From Flemingiibacterium sp045636265 (lineage in GTDB: Bacteria; Bacillota; Clostridia; Oscillospirales; CAG-272): a stretch of 64,000 bases of DNA. The position numbers and the translations under genes are program-made. A model generated the notes under the pieces. That model saw only the letters and a program-made list of their open reading frames with translations, did not search any database and was not told the DNA's origin. Shown here one piece after another: positions 25,023-36,300 of the stretch. The stretch is taken from the NCBI GenBank assembly GCA_045636265.1, contig JAZTXD010000141.1, positions 1 to 64,000 of the forward strand, in the 5' to 3' direction. Position 1 is the stretch's first letter; each line of letters begins with the position of its first letter.

Positions 25023-26722
25023 CTTGCACGAAAGAGGTGACTGAAATAAAAATTAAATTTATAATATTTTTCGTGGCGGTGCTTATGCTGCTTACATCGG
25101 TTCCGGTCTGTGCGGCAGATGTGAACACTCCGTATGCCGACGCCCTTGCAGAGCTCGGTCTTTTTAAGGGAACCGGAAACGGATACGAGCTTGAGCGTAC
25201 CACAACACGAGCCGAGGCTATAACGCTTCTGATTAGAGTGCTCGGCAAGGAAGACGAAGCGCTGTCGGGTGACTTTGAGCATCCGTTTACGGATGCCGGT
25301 TGGGCGGATGCCTACATCGGATATGCGTATGAGAACAACATTACAAAGGGCATATCCCAAACACAGTTCGGCACATCAATGCCGATTGACCACAGACAGT
25401 ATTCAACGCTGCTGCTTCGTGCACTCGGATACTCCGACGACGTTGGCGGACAGTTCAAATACGCTGATGCGTATGAATTCGCGCGTCACAAGTTCGCGAT
25501 TGATGTGGGTGCTGACACCTTCACCAGAGGGGAGTTGGTACGCCTCACATATGCGGCGCTGAACGCAACGCTCCACGGCTCAACAAAAACGCTTGCAAAA
25601 GAGCTTATGTCAAAGAGAGTGTTTACGCAGAGTGACTTCACGGCTGCAAAAGCTAAAGTGCCGCGTGAGGATATGAAGACCGCGGTGCTCATATACGCGG
25701 TGGCATCCGATCTTGAAAGCAAGCTCGGCATGCTCTCAATGGACATTAACGAAATACTCGATGCGCCAACGGGCAACATTGAGATACTCATGCAGACGGG
25801 CGGAACCAAGAATTACCGCAACACCCAGCTTCACGACGGAAAAACACAGCGGCTTCGCATAACGGATAATTCGCTCACCGACATTACAGTCCTCGAGGGG
25901 GCGAACATGTGCGAGCGGCAGACACTCGAGGATTTCCTCGTTTATGCCAAAGAAAACGTGATTGCAGACAGATATGTGCTTGTCTTCTGGGATCACGGGC
26001 AGGGAACACTCGGTGGATTCGGACGGGATGAGCTGAACGGCGACGCGGCTCTATCACTTGCTGATATGCAAACGGCACTTGCCGCGTTCGGTCAAAAGCT
26101 TGACCTTATTGTGTTCGATGCCTGCCTCATGGGAACGCTTGAAACAGCGTACGCTCTGAAGGATGTTGGCGAATATATGATCGCCTCGGAGGATATCACT
26201 CCAACGGACGGAATTTACTACACAACATGGCTGAATTCACTTTCAGCCGATCCAAAGCTCCAGACAGCAGAGCTTGCAAGACTTATAGTCGATTCATTCG
26301 TGGTTCACGCACCCCAGGATAGGGAAGACGTGATGATGTCGGTGATACGGCTTGACAAGATTACGGCGCTGGCAGATGAGGTCACACGGATGCTTGAAAA
26401 GTTAAACAGCGGCGGACCCACCGCAAAGCTTGCATCGGCAGGGCTTATCCCATACGGTGATAGCGGCGGCAACGACCAATACGATCTGCTTATCGTATTC
26501 GATACGCTTGACATGGATTTGAGCGATCTTGCTGTAGCGCTTGAAAGCACGCTCTACTATAAGCGCAGTGCTGTGGAGAGCAAATACTCGGGAATTGCGA
26601 TTTACCTGCCGCTTATACGGCATAGCGATTACCCTGATGTGAGAAACGATTTATTCGAGGTGGGATACCCCGAGAGGGCGATATCCGCGCTTGATATAAT
26701 AAATGAAATAAACGGAGGATAA
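24983..26722 (+). CDS. Secreted SLH-anchored clostripain-like (C11) cysteine protease
   Basis: A secreted protein of up to 579 residues. A hydrophobic signal segment (FIIFFVAVLMLLTSVPVCAA) precedes S-layer-homology repeats (residues ~50-205; TRAEAITLLIRVLG, FTDAGWADAYIGYAYENNITKG, YSTLLLRALGYSD). The rest is a peptidase C11 domain with the catalytic histidine in LVFWDHGQG and the catalytic cysteine in DLIVFDACLMG. It likely sits on the cell wall and cuts after basic residues, or processes the giant neighbours. The start is uncertain: ATG 24983 gives a long charged N-region and no ribosome site, while GAGGTGA (25034-25040) precedes only ATA (25046) or ATT (25052) codons. It is the first large gene of a four-gene operon. 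Confidence 0.85.
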   Translation: MRRMQISHKANQLACTKEVTEIKIKFIIFFVAVLMLLTSVPVCAADVNTPYADALAELGLFKGTGNGYELERTTTRAEAITLLIRVLGKEDEALSGDFEHPFTDAGWADAYIGYAYENNITKGISQTQFGTSMPIDHRQYSTLLLRALGYSDDVGGQFKYADAYEFARHKFAIDVGADTFTRGELVRLTYAALNATLHGSTKTLAKELMSKRVFTQSDFTAAKAKVPREDMKTAVLIYAVASDLESKLGMLSMDINEILDAPTGNIEILMQTGGTKNYRNTQLHDGKTQRLRITDNSLTDITVLEGANMCERQTLEDFLVYAKENVIADRYVLVFWDHGQGTLGGFGRDELNGDAALSLADMQTALAAFGQKLDLIVFDACLMGTLETAYALKDVGEYMIASEDITPTDGIYYTTWLNSLSADPKLQTAELARLIVDSFVVHAPQDREDVMMSVIRLDKITALADEVTRMLEKLNSGGPTAKLASAGLIPYGDSGGNDQYDLLIVFDTLDMDLSDLAVALESTLYYKRSAVESKYSGIAIYLPLIRHSDYPDVRNDLFEVGYPERAISALDIINEINGG

Positions 26723-26723
26723 C

Positions 26724-29700
26724 ATGAAAAAGAGATTAATGGCATTTGTTCTTACGCTTGCGATGCTTATTGCATTCGTTCCGCTTAACAACGGCGGACT
26801 TGCGGTAAAGGTCGATGCGGCAACTCCGACTCTCAGGTATAAAATTAAGATACAGACCCGTAAAGCAAGCGGCGGCGGAACTGACGGAGATATTTACGCA
26901 GGTTACAGAACTCACACAAACCAGGTCATTAGAGCACTTTGTGATGAGTCCGGCGAAGACTTTGAGCAGGGCTATTACGATGAGTATTATCACAATTTCC
27001 AGCTTTGCCCCTGGATGATCAAAAGCGCACACCTATACAATGCAGGAGGCGGTGCCGGTACTCTTTGGAAGCCCGGAAACTTCGACGTACATCTTCCGTT
27101 GCTTAACGGAAGCGGATATGTTGACGGCGCACAGCCAACGACGATTGTCACTTTTGATGTTTCTCTCGAAAAAGGGGACAGCAGCGAGATCGACGTAAGC
27201 TATGCTACAAGACGTAACTTTACCTCCGTTGGTAATTTTAACAAGTGGGACTGGGCGGGTCCTAATTCAAACGGAACCATTTACATTGGCGACGATACCA
27301 CCGGAACGTTCTCCCTCAGTTGGGACGGAAAGGTAACCGACCAGTACGGTACATACAACATCTTTGCATATGACGATCCGGCTAAGCTTGAGCTCAGCAA
27401 TAGCTTCAATGCCGGTACAACAGCAATATTTACAAACGCTTTCAAGGCGCCGACTTCCGATAAAGCCGGAGGCTTGAGCCTTTCGTATCAAACTATTTAC
27501 AACGAGATGGTAGCGAAGGGAATCGGTAAGGCAACTCTCAACTTCACGCTTTCCGTTCCCGCCCGTTCGTCAAATGCCGGCGAGCATTTCAACAAAGGTG
27601 ACTCCTACCACACACATGTCGAAACCGTTACAATCTACCGTAAGTGCTTCGATATCGGTAAGGTAAGCTACTCGGAAACCCCCGTATTCACAGCACGTCA
27701 GGATTACGATTATGTGAACAGCGCAAAGAAGAACGTTACCATTACGGTTTCTCCCACATCGCTTCACTGTGTGTCCTCGATGTCCGATGCAGAGATAAAG
27801 ATGCTTGTAAGCAATTTTAGCTGCAATGCGGCGCTTTACAGTGGCAACGGCACAAGCGTTAAGCTTGCCGATCTTAACTATGCGCCTTCCAGCGACGGCA
27901 AGAAGATCGTATTCACCGGAACTGTTCCAGCAGACTTTAACGGCAACGGTGAGGGTGTAAATCTCCACCTTACAAATGTTTCTACCAAATATAATAATGT
28001 AACCTACAAGCTTAACAGCGGCAGCACCACATGGGATTACTACATATCCACACTTAAGGTGGATACTCAGAAGCCTACTGTAAGCATTACCGACAAGGAC
28101 GGTATCGGTCTCGATATTACAAACAATATCGCGCCCTCGCACACCTTCCACGTAAGTGCAAGTGAACAGCTTTATAAGTCGAACACCGCTCCGCATCCTG
28201 CAGACGATGAGGCTTATGTTAACTATTCGCTTCTCGACGGCACAACCAAGGTGCCGGTAAACAACTATACCGGCAGCACCGGCTCTTACCTTAATGTAAC
28301 TGTTCCGGTATCTACCTCAACTCTTGCAGATTTCCCGATAACGCTCAAGACGGCAACTGCATCCGAGGGTGCTTATACGCTCGTCTTCGACGGCTATGAC
28401 GATGCAGGCAACCCTATTTCAAACAGCAGAGTTGAAAACGTGCTTATCGACTCGGTTGCTCCGAGATATGAGCTCACTCAAAGCGGCTGGTATCAGGATG
28501 CGCAGAAGGTAAAGCATACCGAGTATAATTTCACCCTTACGGATTTCTGTAATTCCTACAGAGATACACTCGCTTCGTGGGCAAGACTTTACTATGTATT
28601 TGTTCCGAGCGGCGAGAGTTTACCCGATTTTGACGCAGAGTCAATAACCGGCGAGATTGACACTACCATAGGTAAGTGGAATTTCGTTGAAGCGGACGAA
28701 ACCGGCAAGCTTCCGACAATCGTTATTTCCACAAAGCTTAAAGAAAGCTTCGAGGGTGATCTCTACATCCTCACAAAAGACAGCGTAGGCAACGAAACAG
28801 AGGTTATAAAGTTTGCCTCTGACATGAAGATTTACAACTATGAGACAACCGATACAATCGAAACAAGCTCGAATCTTGTTTCCAAGAAGAATTTCGATAT
28901 CTCCTTTAAAGAAACAGTTGACGGTATTGACGGTATTTACCAGACCGAGTACCGCTGGATCCCCGTTTCCGCAAATGCAAACCCGATAACACAAAGCTAT
29001 ATTCTGTATAACGGACAGGATGTAGGTGCCGGAGTACAGTACGGCGACGACGGTGTGGCGGTTACTCTTGACGGCACATATAAGCTGCAGTATAAGGTAA
29101 CCGAAATCAGATCGGGCAACAATGTGACCTTTGAGAAGAATTATATCTTCGATAATCTTGCTCCGGTAATCGACGTTTCTTGGGAGAGCATATACTCCCA
29201 GCCGCAGAGACTTCAGCAGGCGACTGTTGTAATCGAGGACGTTTCCGGTGTTAAGGAAGCTGCTTATCAGATTTATACAAATGACGGCGTGCTCACAGGA
29301 GAGGGAACATTTACACCTACTGTTTACGGCGACGGCAAGATCGGTGTTCGCGAGAGCATCAAGCTTCAGCCTGACGAAAACGGCGTTTACTATCTTGTGA
29401 TAACCGCAACTGACGTAAACGGTGACGCTGCTACATATGCTGTTCCCGACAGCTTCTCGATTCGTGCAAAGAAGCCGACCATTGCTTCTGCAGGCGACGA
29501 TATTGCTGTGAAGCTTGACGGTATTTCCGTAACACCCACACAGGACTATACCGTATATCTCCAGGTGCTTGATAACATGATCTGTGCAGAGGATCTTACA
29601 TCTGAGCAGTTCGTAAAATATCAGGTATCGACTGACGGCATCAACTTCGGTCCGTGGACCACTCTTGCAGAGCCCATGGAGGTTTTCGGTAACTATCTTG

Positions 29701-32700
29701 CACAGAACTCTGTAATCGTATCCCCCGTGATTCTCACTGAGGGCAAGAACACTCTTTACTTCAAGGTTGCGTGTGCAGAGAAGGGCAACACTGCCGATCC
29801 CGCAATATCACTTGTGAGCGACGTTTATGCTTACGAGATTATTTACGATACCACAGCTCCCGGTTTTGACGTTGAATACAGCACATCTAATCCCACCAAG
29901 GATGATGTAACCGTAACCGTAAAAGCAAACGACGCAAACGGTGTTACAAACCTTTCAATCAACAATTCACTCGTATCCCTTGTAAAGGAAAGCGATATTG
30001 AGTATACGCTTACAGTAAAGCGCAATGTTGACACATATGCAGTTCTTTCCGACGCGGTCGGCAATGAGGTCCGCGTACCGATCTGCGTGACCTGCATCGA
30101 CAAGGACGCTCCCGAAATAACAGCACAGAGCGAGAGCTTCGAGAGCGGTGCACGTACGGATGTCAATATGACAGTTACTGTTGCGGATGCAAACTCCGTT
30201 ATAACGAATTTTGCTCTCGTAAAGGACCCGAGCGCCGACAGCGTTATCGACGATGAAGCGTTCAATCTCTACGATGCAAACAAGTCGAAGTTTATCGTTG
30301 AAAAGCTTACGGCAAACGGTGTTACAACCTACAGCATGACGCTGCGCGGACTTGACGGGGAATGGGGCCTTGCCGTAATGAGCACCGATATGCTCGGCAA
30401 CACTTATGTGCTTCGCCCCGAGAACAACACCTTCAGCATGGTTGACGCTGAGGCGGAGATTATCTCGAATGTAAGTACTCCCGAGATAACCAAATCCGTT
30501 GCTGCGGTAACGCTTGACTTTAATGTGCCGCTCGCAGTGCTGAATCCTTCGCTTGCAAACGGCGAGAGCGATGCTGAAAATGAGCAGATCGCGGCAAGCC
30601 AGAGCGACAGAGTTTACGTAAGCTCGATTACAAGAACCGCAAGCGATAACTCAGAGCAGAAGATTTACGCGGTCGACGAGGCAAATCGCACATACACTCT
30701 CACATTTGCATCCGATTCCACGTTTATTGAAGGCTTCAAGCTTGTATATGAGCTTTATAAGAACGGCGAAAAGATAGAAAACGAGGCGTTCACTTCCTTT
30801 GCCGAGGACGATGTTATAGAGCTTGTTATAACCGGTAATCCCGATTACGAGCTTCAGACGTTTGATCTTTCAGATGCTGTTCTTAACGGATATGTTTTTG
30901 ATGAGGAAAAATCCGAAGTATATGTAACCGAGTCCGAACAGACCGTTTACACAAAGCTTGTGTTCACAGCCCTTCACGACGGCTCTGTTGAGAAGAACGT
31001 AGGCTTCATCTCATACACCGCAGAGGGCATTGAGGCTGAACGCTATCAGGATGAGGTAATCTATACCTCTGTATTCGATGAAACTGTTCCGACAGTTTCC
31101 TTCAAGGCTGACATTGCCAACGGCACTCCCACAAATCAGAATGTTACCGTAAACGCGACATTTGGCGACGGTGAAAGCGGTATCGCATCCGTTGTGAGAA
31201 TTGTCGACGGAAAGAGCGAGGAGCTTGGCGCGAAGACAACCGACAGCGTTGAGTTTGCGGAAAACGGCAGCGTTACTTATATCGTTACCAACAAAGCCGG
31301 CATGACCTATGAGGAAACATATACCGTTACCAATATCGACAAGACTCCGATTGTTGAGGGTACTCACTATACCGTTTCCTACTACTACCAGAATTATCTC
31401 GGCAAGTGGAAGCCGATTACCGACGGCAAATATTACCGCGCGGTAAAGGCAGTTGTAAGCTTCCCGAGCTCCGATAAGACACTCAGCGTAACCAATAACG
31501 GAACGCAGGCTGAAACTGTACTCACAAACGAAAAGAATTCGTTTACCTTTGAGTTTACCGATGCGGCAGGAAATACCGCAGAAAAGACAGTTTCCTATGA
31601 GCTTTACGATAACGACGGCGGAACTATCGAATGGACACTTTCAAACTATAACAAGACCAACAAGGATATTACCGCGTTCGTTACTATCGCAGACAAGGAT
31701 AACGTAAATGAGATAGTTTACGCAGAGGTTCGCAACTCATCCGGTGAGCTTATGGAATGGAACGACGAGGTGCTTGGCAACGAGTACAGCGTAGTCATCC
31801 CGCTTTCCGGCAACTACACCGTAACGGCATACGATGCCGCAGGAAATGAGTTCGCGGCGCAGATTACAGTTTCCAATATCGACAAGGTGAAGCCCGAAAT
31901 TGTAAGGCTTTCCTACAGCACTCCTCCCACAACTGTTACCGCGAGAAGCGTGCTTGTAAAGATCGAGGAGTTCTCAAAGTCCAATGTTACTGTAACGGGA
32001 ATTGAGCGTTCCGACAACCTTGGTCAGTATGATATCGTTTATACTCCCGGTGCAACAGAGATAAGATTCAAGAAGAGCGGATATGTAAGCGTATTCTACA
32101 TTGACGATTACGGCAATGAAGGTGCGAGCGTTATCAGCGTTAACAATATCTATGCTGAACCTCCGTCTCTCGAGGCTATTGCAACTCTCGCAGAGGATGA
32201 GCTCAGCGTTGAAATTTCCTTTGCACAGAAGCTTGACGAGAACGGCATGCCGATTGATATATACCGCAAGCTGTCTGAGCTTTCGGTGGTTTACGACGGT
32301 ATAACATACACCACAGACAAGACCTTCACAGTTAAGCAGAACGGTGATTACACATTCACTGTTTTTGATGAATCCGGAATTTCCCAGACTATTAAGCTCA
32401 CCGTTACCGGCATAGACGATAAGGCTCCGGTAATAAAGAGTGTTTCCTGGAGCTATGAGTATCTTGAAAGAAACGACGGCGGTGTTTGGGAGAAGAAGAC
32501 CTTCGAAAAGACACTTGAAATAGGTAAGGATACAAGCGGAACCGAAGCCGGTTACACGGTAGCTTCCGACGTCTATAAGACCACAAACAGAGATGTAACC
32601 GTTACGGTTGTTACCGATAAGGACACATCCATTCTCGGAAGCAAGGACATAAAGAGTAAGGCAAACAGCCTTATTTACGCTGAAAACGGTCTGTTTACAT

Positions 32701-33362
32701 TCAACCTTGCGGCTGTAAACGGCACAATTTCTTCTTACGGCGTTGACATCGAGATCATCGATAAAGAGGCTCCGACACTCACCTTTGAAGGAAATAACGA
32801 GCTTATCTTCATCGAAGGCATGACGAGCGGACGCGATCCCGAGTTTGCGTATGACAAGTCGAAGTTCTACGATTTCGTGGCGTATGATATATTCCAGAAT
32901 ACACGCACAGACCTTACCGATAAGGTTGAAATTGATTTTGGTGACTTCAATCCCGATGACATCAGCGCAAACGTGTTTGACAGAACAAAGCCGTATACAA
33001 TAACCTACACCGTATACGACGATGCAGGCAACAAGACACAGCTTCGCAGAACCGTAAGACTTATCGGCTTCTATGATACTATTGCTCTTATTAACGGCAA
33101 GATGCCCAACAGCGCAAATGCTATTACTGTTGATACAGACGATATCGAGATAAGCCTGAAGAATTTCGGCGGCGTTGCTTACGCTAAGTTTGCTAAGGGT
33201 ATATACACCATGGGTCAGATGAAGACTCTCGGTACACCCCTTACCGCATATAACGGCAGATTCGTTGCACGTGACCTTGAGGACGGTTGGTATACCGTAT
33301 TTGTTCAGACCGATAAGCGCGACTACTTTACCATTACGGTATTCGTTGACACGGCTGAGTGA
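26724..33362 (+). CDS. Giant secreted Ig-like repeat protein (2212 residues)
   Basis: Signal peptide MKKRLMAFVLTLAMLIAFVP... at the N-terminus with GGAGG and start immediately after the protease gene. The body is a long series of beta-sandwich units of about 90-100 residues, recognisable by recurrent endings such as VTNIDKTP, VSNIDKVKPEI, VTGIDDKAPVI and by DAAGN or DDAGN turns typical of bacterial Ig-like and HYR-type domains. No SLH, sortase motif or dockerin is visible, so its attachment to the cell is unclear. The C-terminal ~70 residues (KMPNSANAITVDTDDIEIS onward) form a last beta domain. It is probably an extended surface stalk or adhesin. Confidence 0.82.
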   Translation: MKKRLMAFVLTLAMLIAFVPLNNGGLAVKVDAATPTLRYKIKIQTRKASGGGTDGDIYAGYRTHTNQVIRALCDESGEDFEQGYYDEYYHNFQLCPWMIKSAHLYNAGGGAGTLWKPGNFDVHLPLLNGSGYVDGAQPTTIVTFDVSLEKGDSSEIDVSYATRRNFTSVGNFNKWDWAGPNSNGTIYIGDDTTGTFSLSWDGKVTDQYGTYNIFAYDDPAKLELSNSFNAGTTAIFTNAFKAPTSDKAGGLSLSYQTIYNEMVAKGIGKATLNFTLSVPARSSNAGEHFNKGDSYHTHVETVTIYRKCFDIGKVSYSETPVFTARQDYDYVNSAKKNVTITVSPTSLHCVSSMSDAEIKMLVSNFSCNAALYSGNGTSVKLADLNYAPSSDGKKIVFTGTVPADFNGNGEGVNLHLTNVSTKYNNVTYKLNSGSTTWDYYISTLKVDTQKPTVSITDKDGIGLDITNNIAPSHTFHVSASEQLYKSNTAPHPADDEAYVNYSLLDGTTKVPVNNYTGSTGSYLNVTVPVSTSTLADFPITLKTATASEGAYTLVFDGYDDAGNPISNSRVENVLIDSVAPRYELTQSGWYQDAQKVKHTEYNFTLTDFCNSYRDTLASWARLYYVFVPSGESLPDFDAESITGEIDTTIGKWNFVEADETGKLPTIVISTKLKESFEGDLYILTKDSVGNETEVIKFASDMKIYNYETTDTIETSSNLVSKKNFDISFKETVDGIDGIYQTEYRWIPVSANANPITQSYILYNGQDVGAGVQYGDDGVAVTLDGTYKLQYKVTEIRSGNNVTFEKNYIFDNLAPVIDVSWESIYSQPQRLQQATVVIEDVSGVKEAAYQIYTNDGVLTGEGTFTPTVYGDGKIGVRESIKLQPDENGVYYLVITATDVNGDAATYAVPDSFSIRAKKPTIASAGDDIAVKLDGISVTPTQDYTVYLQVLDNMICAEDLTSEQFVKYQVSTDGINFGPWTTLAEPMEVFGNYLAQNSVIVSPVILTEGKNTLYFKVACAEKGNTADPAISLVSDVYAYEIIYDTTAPGFDVEYSTSNPTKDDVTVTVKANDANGVTNLSINNSLVSLVKESDIEYTLTVKRNVDTYAVLSDAVGNEVRVPICVTCIDKDAPEITAQSESFESGARTDVNMTVTVADANSVITNFALVKDPSADSVIDDEAFNLYDANKSKFIVEKLTANGVTTYSMTLRGLDGEWGLAVMSTDMLGNTYVLRPENNTFSMVDAEAEIISNVSTPEITKSVAAVTLDFNVPLAVLNPSLANGESDAENEQIAASQSDRVYVSSITRTASDNSEQKIYAVDEANRTYTLTFASDSTFIEGFKLVYELYKNGEKIENEAFTSFAEDDVIELVITGNPDYELQTFDLSDAVLNGYVFDEEKSEVYVTESEQTVYTKLVFTALHDGSVEKNVGFISYTAEGIEAERYQDEVIYTSVFDETVPTVSFKADIANGTPTNQNVTVNATFGDGESGIASVVRIVDGKSEELGAKTTDSVEFAENGSVTYIVTNKAGMTYEETYTVTNIDKTPIVEGTHYTVSYYYQNYLGKWKPITDGKYYRAVKAVVSFPSSDKTLSVTNNGTQAETVLTNEKNSFTFEFTDAAGNTAEKTVSYELYDNDGGTIEWTLSNYNKTNKDITAFVTIADKDNVNEIVYAEVRNSSGELMEWNDEVLGNEYSVVIPLSGNYTVTAYDAAGNEFAAQITVSNIDKVKPEIVRLSYSTPPTTVTARSVLVKIEEFSKSNVTVTGIERSDNLGQYDIVYTPGATEIRFKKSGYVSVFYIDDYGNEGASVISVNNIYAEPPSLEAIATLAEDELSVEISFAQKLDENGMPIDIYRKLSELSVVYDGITYTTDKTFTVKQNGDYTFTVFDESGISQTIKLTVTGIDDKAPVIKSVSWSYEYLERNDGGVWEKKTFEKTLEIGKDTSGTEAGYTVASDVYKTTNRDVTVTVVTDKDTSILGSKDIKSKANSLIYAENGLFTFNLAAVNGTISSYGVDIEIIDKEAPTLTFEGNNELIFIEGMTSGRDPEFAYDKSKFYDFVAYDIFQNTRTDLTDKVEIDFGDFNPDDISANVFDRTKPYTITYTVYDDAGNKTQLRRTVRLIGFYDTIALINGKMPNSANAITVDTDDIEISLKNFGGVAYAKFAKGIYTMGQMKTLGTPLTAYNGRFVARDLEDGWYTVFVQTDKRDYFTITVFVDTAE

Positions 33363-33374
33363 AAGGAGTAACAA

Positions 33375-36300
33375 ATGAAGCTTTCTAAAAGAATTATATC
33401 AATTCTGCTTGTCATCTTTATGATGGTACCGACTCTCGCCGAAAGTGCGGCGGCTCTCGGTATCGAGTCACTGATAAGCGGAAGCGTATATAAGATCGCA
33501 AACGATTATGTCCGCTTCGCATACGATGCGGACACGGGAGCGTTCTCTGTGGAAACCAAAGAGGGTCATCCGCAGAAGACATTTGACAACAATATTCCGC
33601 TTCTTTATAACGAGGCGGCGGCAAGAAGCAACGGTACGTCCTATACAACGGTACGTATCGACGGCAAGGACTACATATTCGGACAGGATTACAGCTATTT
33701 CGGTATCGAAACCGATCTTTATACCCCCGTTATTTCAAACGGCGGCAGACTGATGAGCGTTTCGTGGGGCGTTAAGGGTTATCTCATTACGCAGAATGTT
33801 ATCATCTCCGAGATAGAAGACAGTGATCTTGCCGGAAACGTAGGTATCGGTTACACAGTTGTAAACATGAACGATACCCCCGGCGAAGTCGGTATCCGCC
33901 TCTTGCTTGATAACGCGCTCGACTCCAAGGTTGATGCGCCTTACGTTATCAACAGCGAGATCTTCTCGCCTACCATTGTGGAAACCGAATATTCCGATAT
34001 GGCAGGAAATATGCCCCAGCAGCTTACATACGTGGATTCTCTTGCAAACACCAAGAAGATGGCGTATGCAATGCTCAAGGGCTGGAGCGGTGAGAGTGAC
34101 ACCACTCCCGATAAGGTTATCGTGGGTCACTGGGCAAATCTCGCAAACACGAGATATGACTACACTCCCGATGCGAGCTGCGATTTCTCCAACTACTCAA
34201 ATGCACACAGAGTTCCCGACACCGCAACCGCGATCTACTGGTCTGAAGAACAGGTTGCGGCAGGCGGATCGAGAACAATGGAAATGCTCTACGGTATCGG
34301 TAACTTTACCGCTGACCTCAGTGAAGAGCATCTCGGCATGAGCGTTAACGTTCCTTCTGTAAAGCTTAACAGTAAGGGCGACGGTTATGAGAACGGCGGC
34401 GAGATCGAGCTTATCATAACGCTTGACAACAGCGTTGACGGAGCTGTCGACATTATTACCGCACAGGTTGACATTTTCCTTGAAGAGGGACTTACATTCA
34501 AGGATTCCGGCTTATCCGAGGAGAAGTTAACTTACGGAGAATATGTCGGTGTGGAAATCCTTAATATGGGTATACCGAAGGGAACTGTTAAAACCATAAA
34601 GAGAACCGTTGTGGTTTCACCTGAGGCAAACCTTACGTCAAAAAATATTACAGTAAACGTATCTGCTACTGAATACACGTCTGAAATCGAATGGACGCAG
34701 GCAACATATTCGTCGCAGAAGAATGTACTTGTCCCCGGTGTTGACGGCGTGCTTCCCGACGTTAAGATGACGTCTGTTTCGCCTAAAATGGTATATACCG
34801 ATGGCGAAAAGAACATCACTGTTTCCGGCGATATGGAGGCTCTCAAGGCTCTCAAGGCTTCTACCGGATGGGAACTCTATCTCATCAAGGGCTTCCACAA
34901 GGTGAGAATTGACAAGAGCACTATAGCATTCCCGAACGAAACCTATAAGACGATTACCTTCTCTACCGATGAGTCACTCTCGGTGGGTGATTACAAGATC
35001 GAACTGCATTTAACCGATAAGCAGTTGAAGGATGAGCTTACAAGCAAGGTTATTGCGGCAGAGGTTCTCTCGGTGTCTGATGATGAGCGCTACCGTGCAC
35101 AGAGCTACGGTCTTGTGGCAATGGTCCGCTTTGAAAAAGATAACTATCCGGCTTACGATTTTGTTTCATTTATCAGCGAGGAACAGCTAAAGCAGTTTGA
35201 AGAAGGCGAATTCATCGGACGCGGTCTTAAGCATGACTCTATCACCTTTGACCCTGAAACAAGCGAAATAATGGCTGTCGTCAGAGGTAAGATCCGCTAT
35301 ATGAATGAAAACGGCAAGTTATTCTATCAGGCGAACACTACTGACGGCGACGTAACTATCAACAACCTTCTTGTATATGACGGTGCAGAACCGCTTACTA
35401 TGTCAATTGAGGGTGACTGGTGGAGTACTCAAAAAGATAATACCGCTGTTATTTCAGGAAACGGACGAATTAAAGTTATAGGTTCGATAACCGTTTGGCA
35501 TAACGGTTGGAGTCTTGAGGGTAAGGACGGCGTGATGTCTACCCTCGAGGCAGAGGATGCGGAGGAAGCATTTACACTTCAGCTCGGTATCGGTGGCTCG
35601 ATAATTCAGTATATCGGCGGACTTCTTATCGATCTTAAATACGGCCAGCTTACAAGAGACGACGATCTCTACGGTATCAGCTTCGGCGGTAAGGTTTCTC
35701 TGCCGATAAAGGCGAAGAAGCAGGCTGATGCAAGCAAACCCGGTGACTCGACCAAGCCCGATGACTCTAACAAGCCGGGCGATTCAACCAAGCCCGATGA
35801 CTCTAACAAACCGGGTGATTCGACCAAACCGGGTGATTCGACCAAACCGGGTGATTCAACCAAACCGGGTGATTCAACCAAACCGGGCGATTCGACCAAA
35901 CCCGGTGACTCGACCAAACCCGGTGACTCAACTAAGCCCGGCGATTCGACCAAACCCGGTGACTCGACCAAGCCCGGCGACTCGACCAAACCCGGTGACT
36001 CGACCAAACCCGGTGACTCGACCAAGCCCGACGATTCCAACTCCGGTAGCGGAAGCAGTTCCGGCGGAAACAAAGTCGGACTCACACTTCCTTCAGGAGA
36101 TAATCCCCCACAGCTTACACTTACCACTTCCGACTCCAAGCTTGGACAGTATGTAAACAGCCTTGGTAAGATTGAAGATGAACCCGATGACGGTGAAATA
36201 ACCGCAGAGATCGAAGACATAATTTTCGGTCACAAATCCTATAACGAGGAGACCGGAGAATACGAAACCGGTTTCGTCGGAATCAATACCTCGCTTTCTG

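Noticed and set aside
31974..33374. 466-codon open frame on the minus strand
   Set aside because: It lies wholly antisense to the Ig-like protein gene, whose codon bias produces long reverse frames; no ribosome site or family match.
35736..36041. Regular short repeats that could be taken for a CRISPR array
   Set aside because: Units are contiguous 18-mers without spacers, and they keep an open frame inside a large gene, encoding KPGDST.
35669..36220. 183-codon minus-strand frame rich in VESPGL repeats
   Set aside because: It is the reverse reading of the KPGDST repeats.
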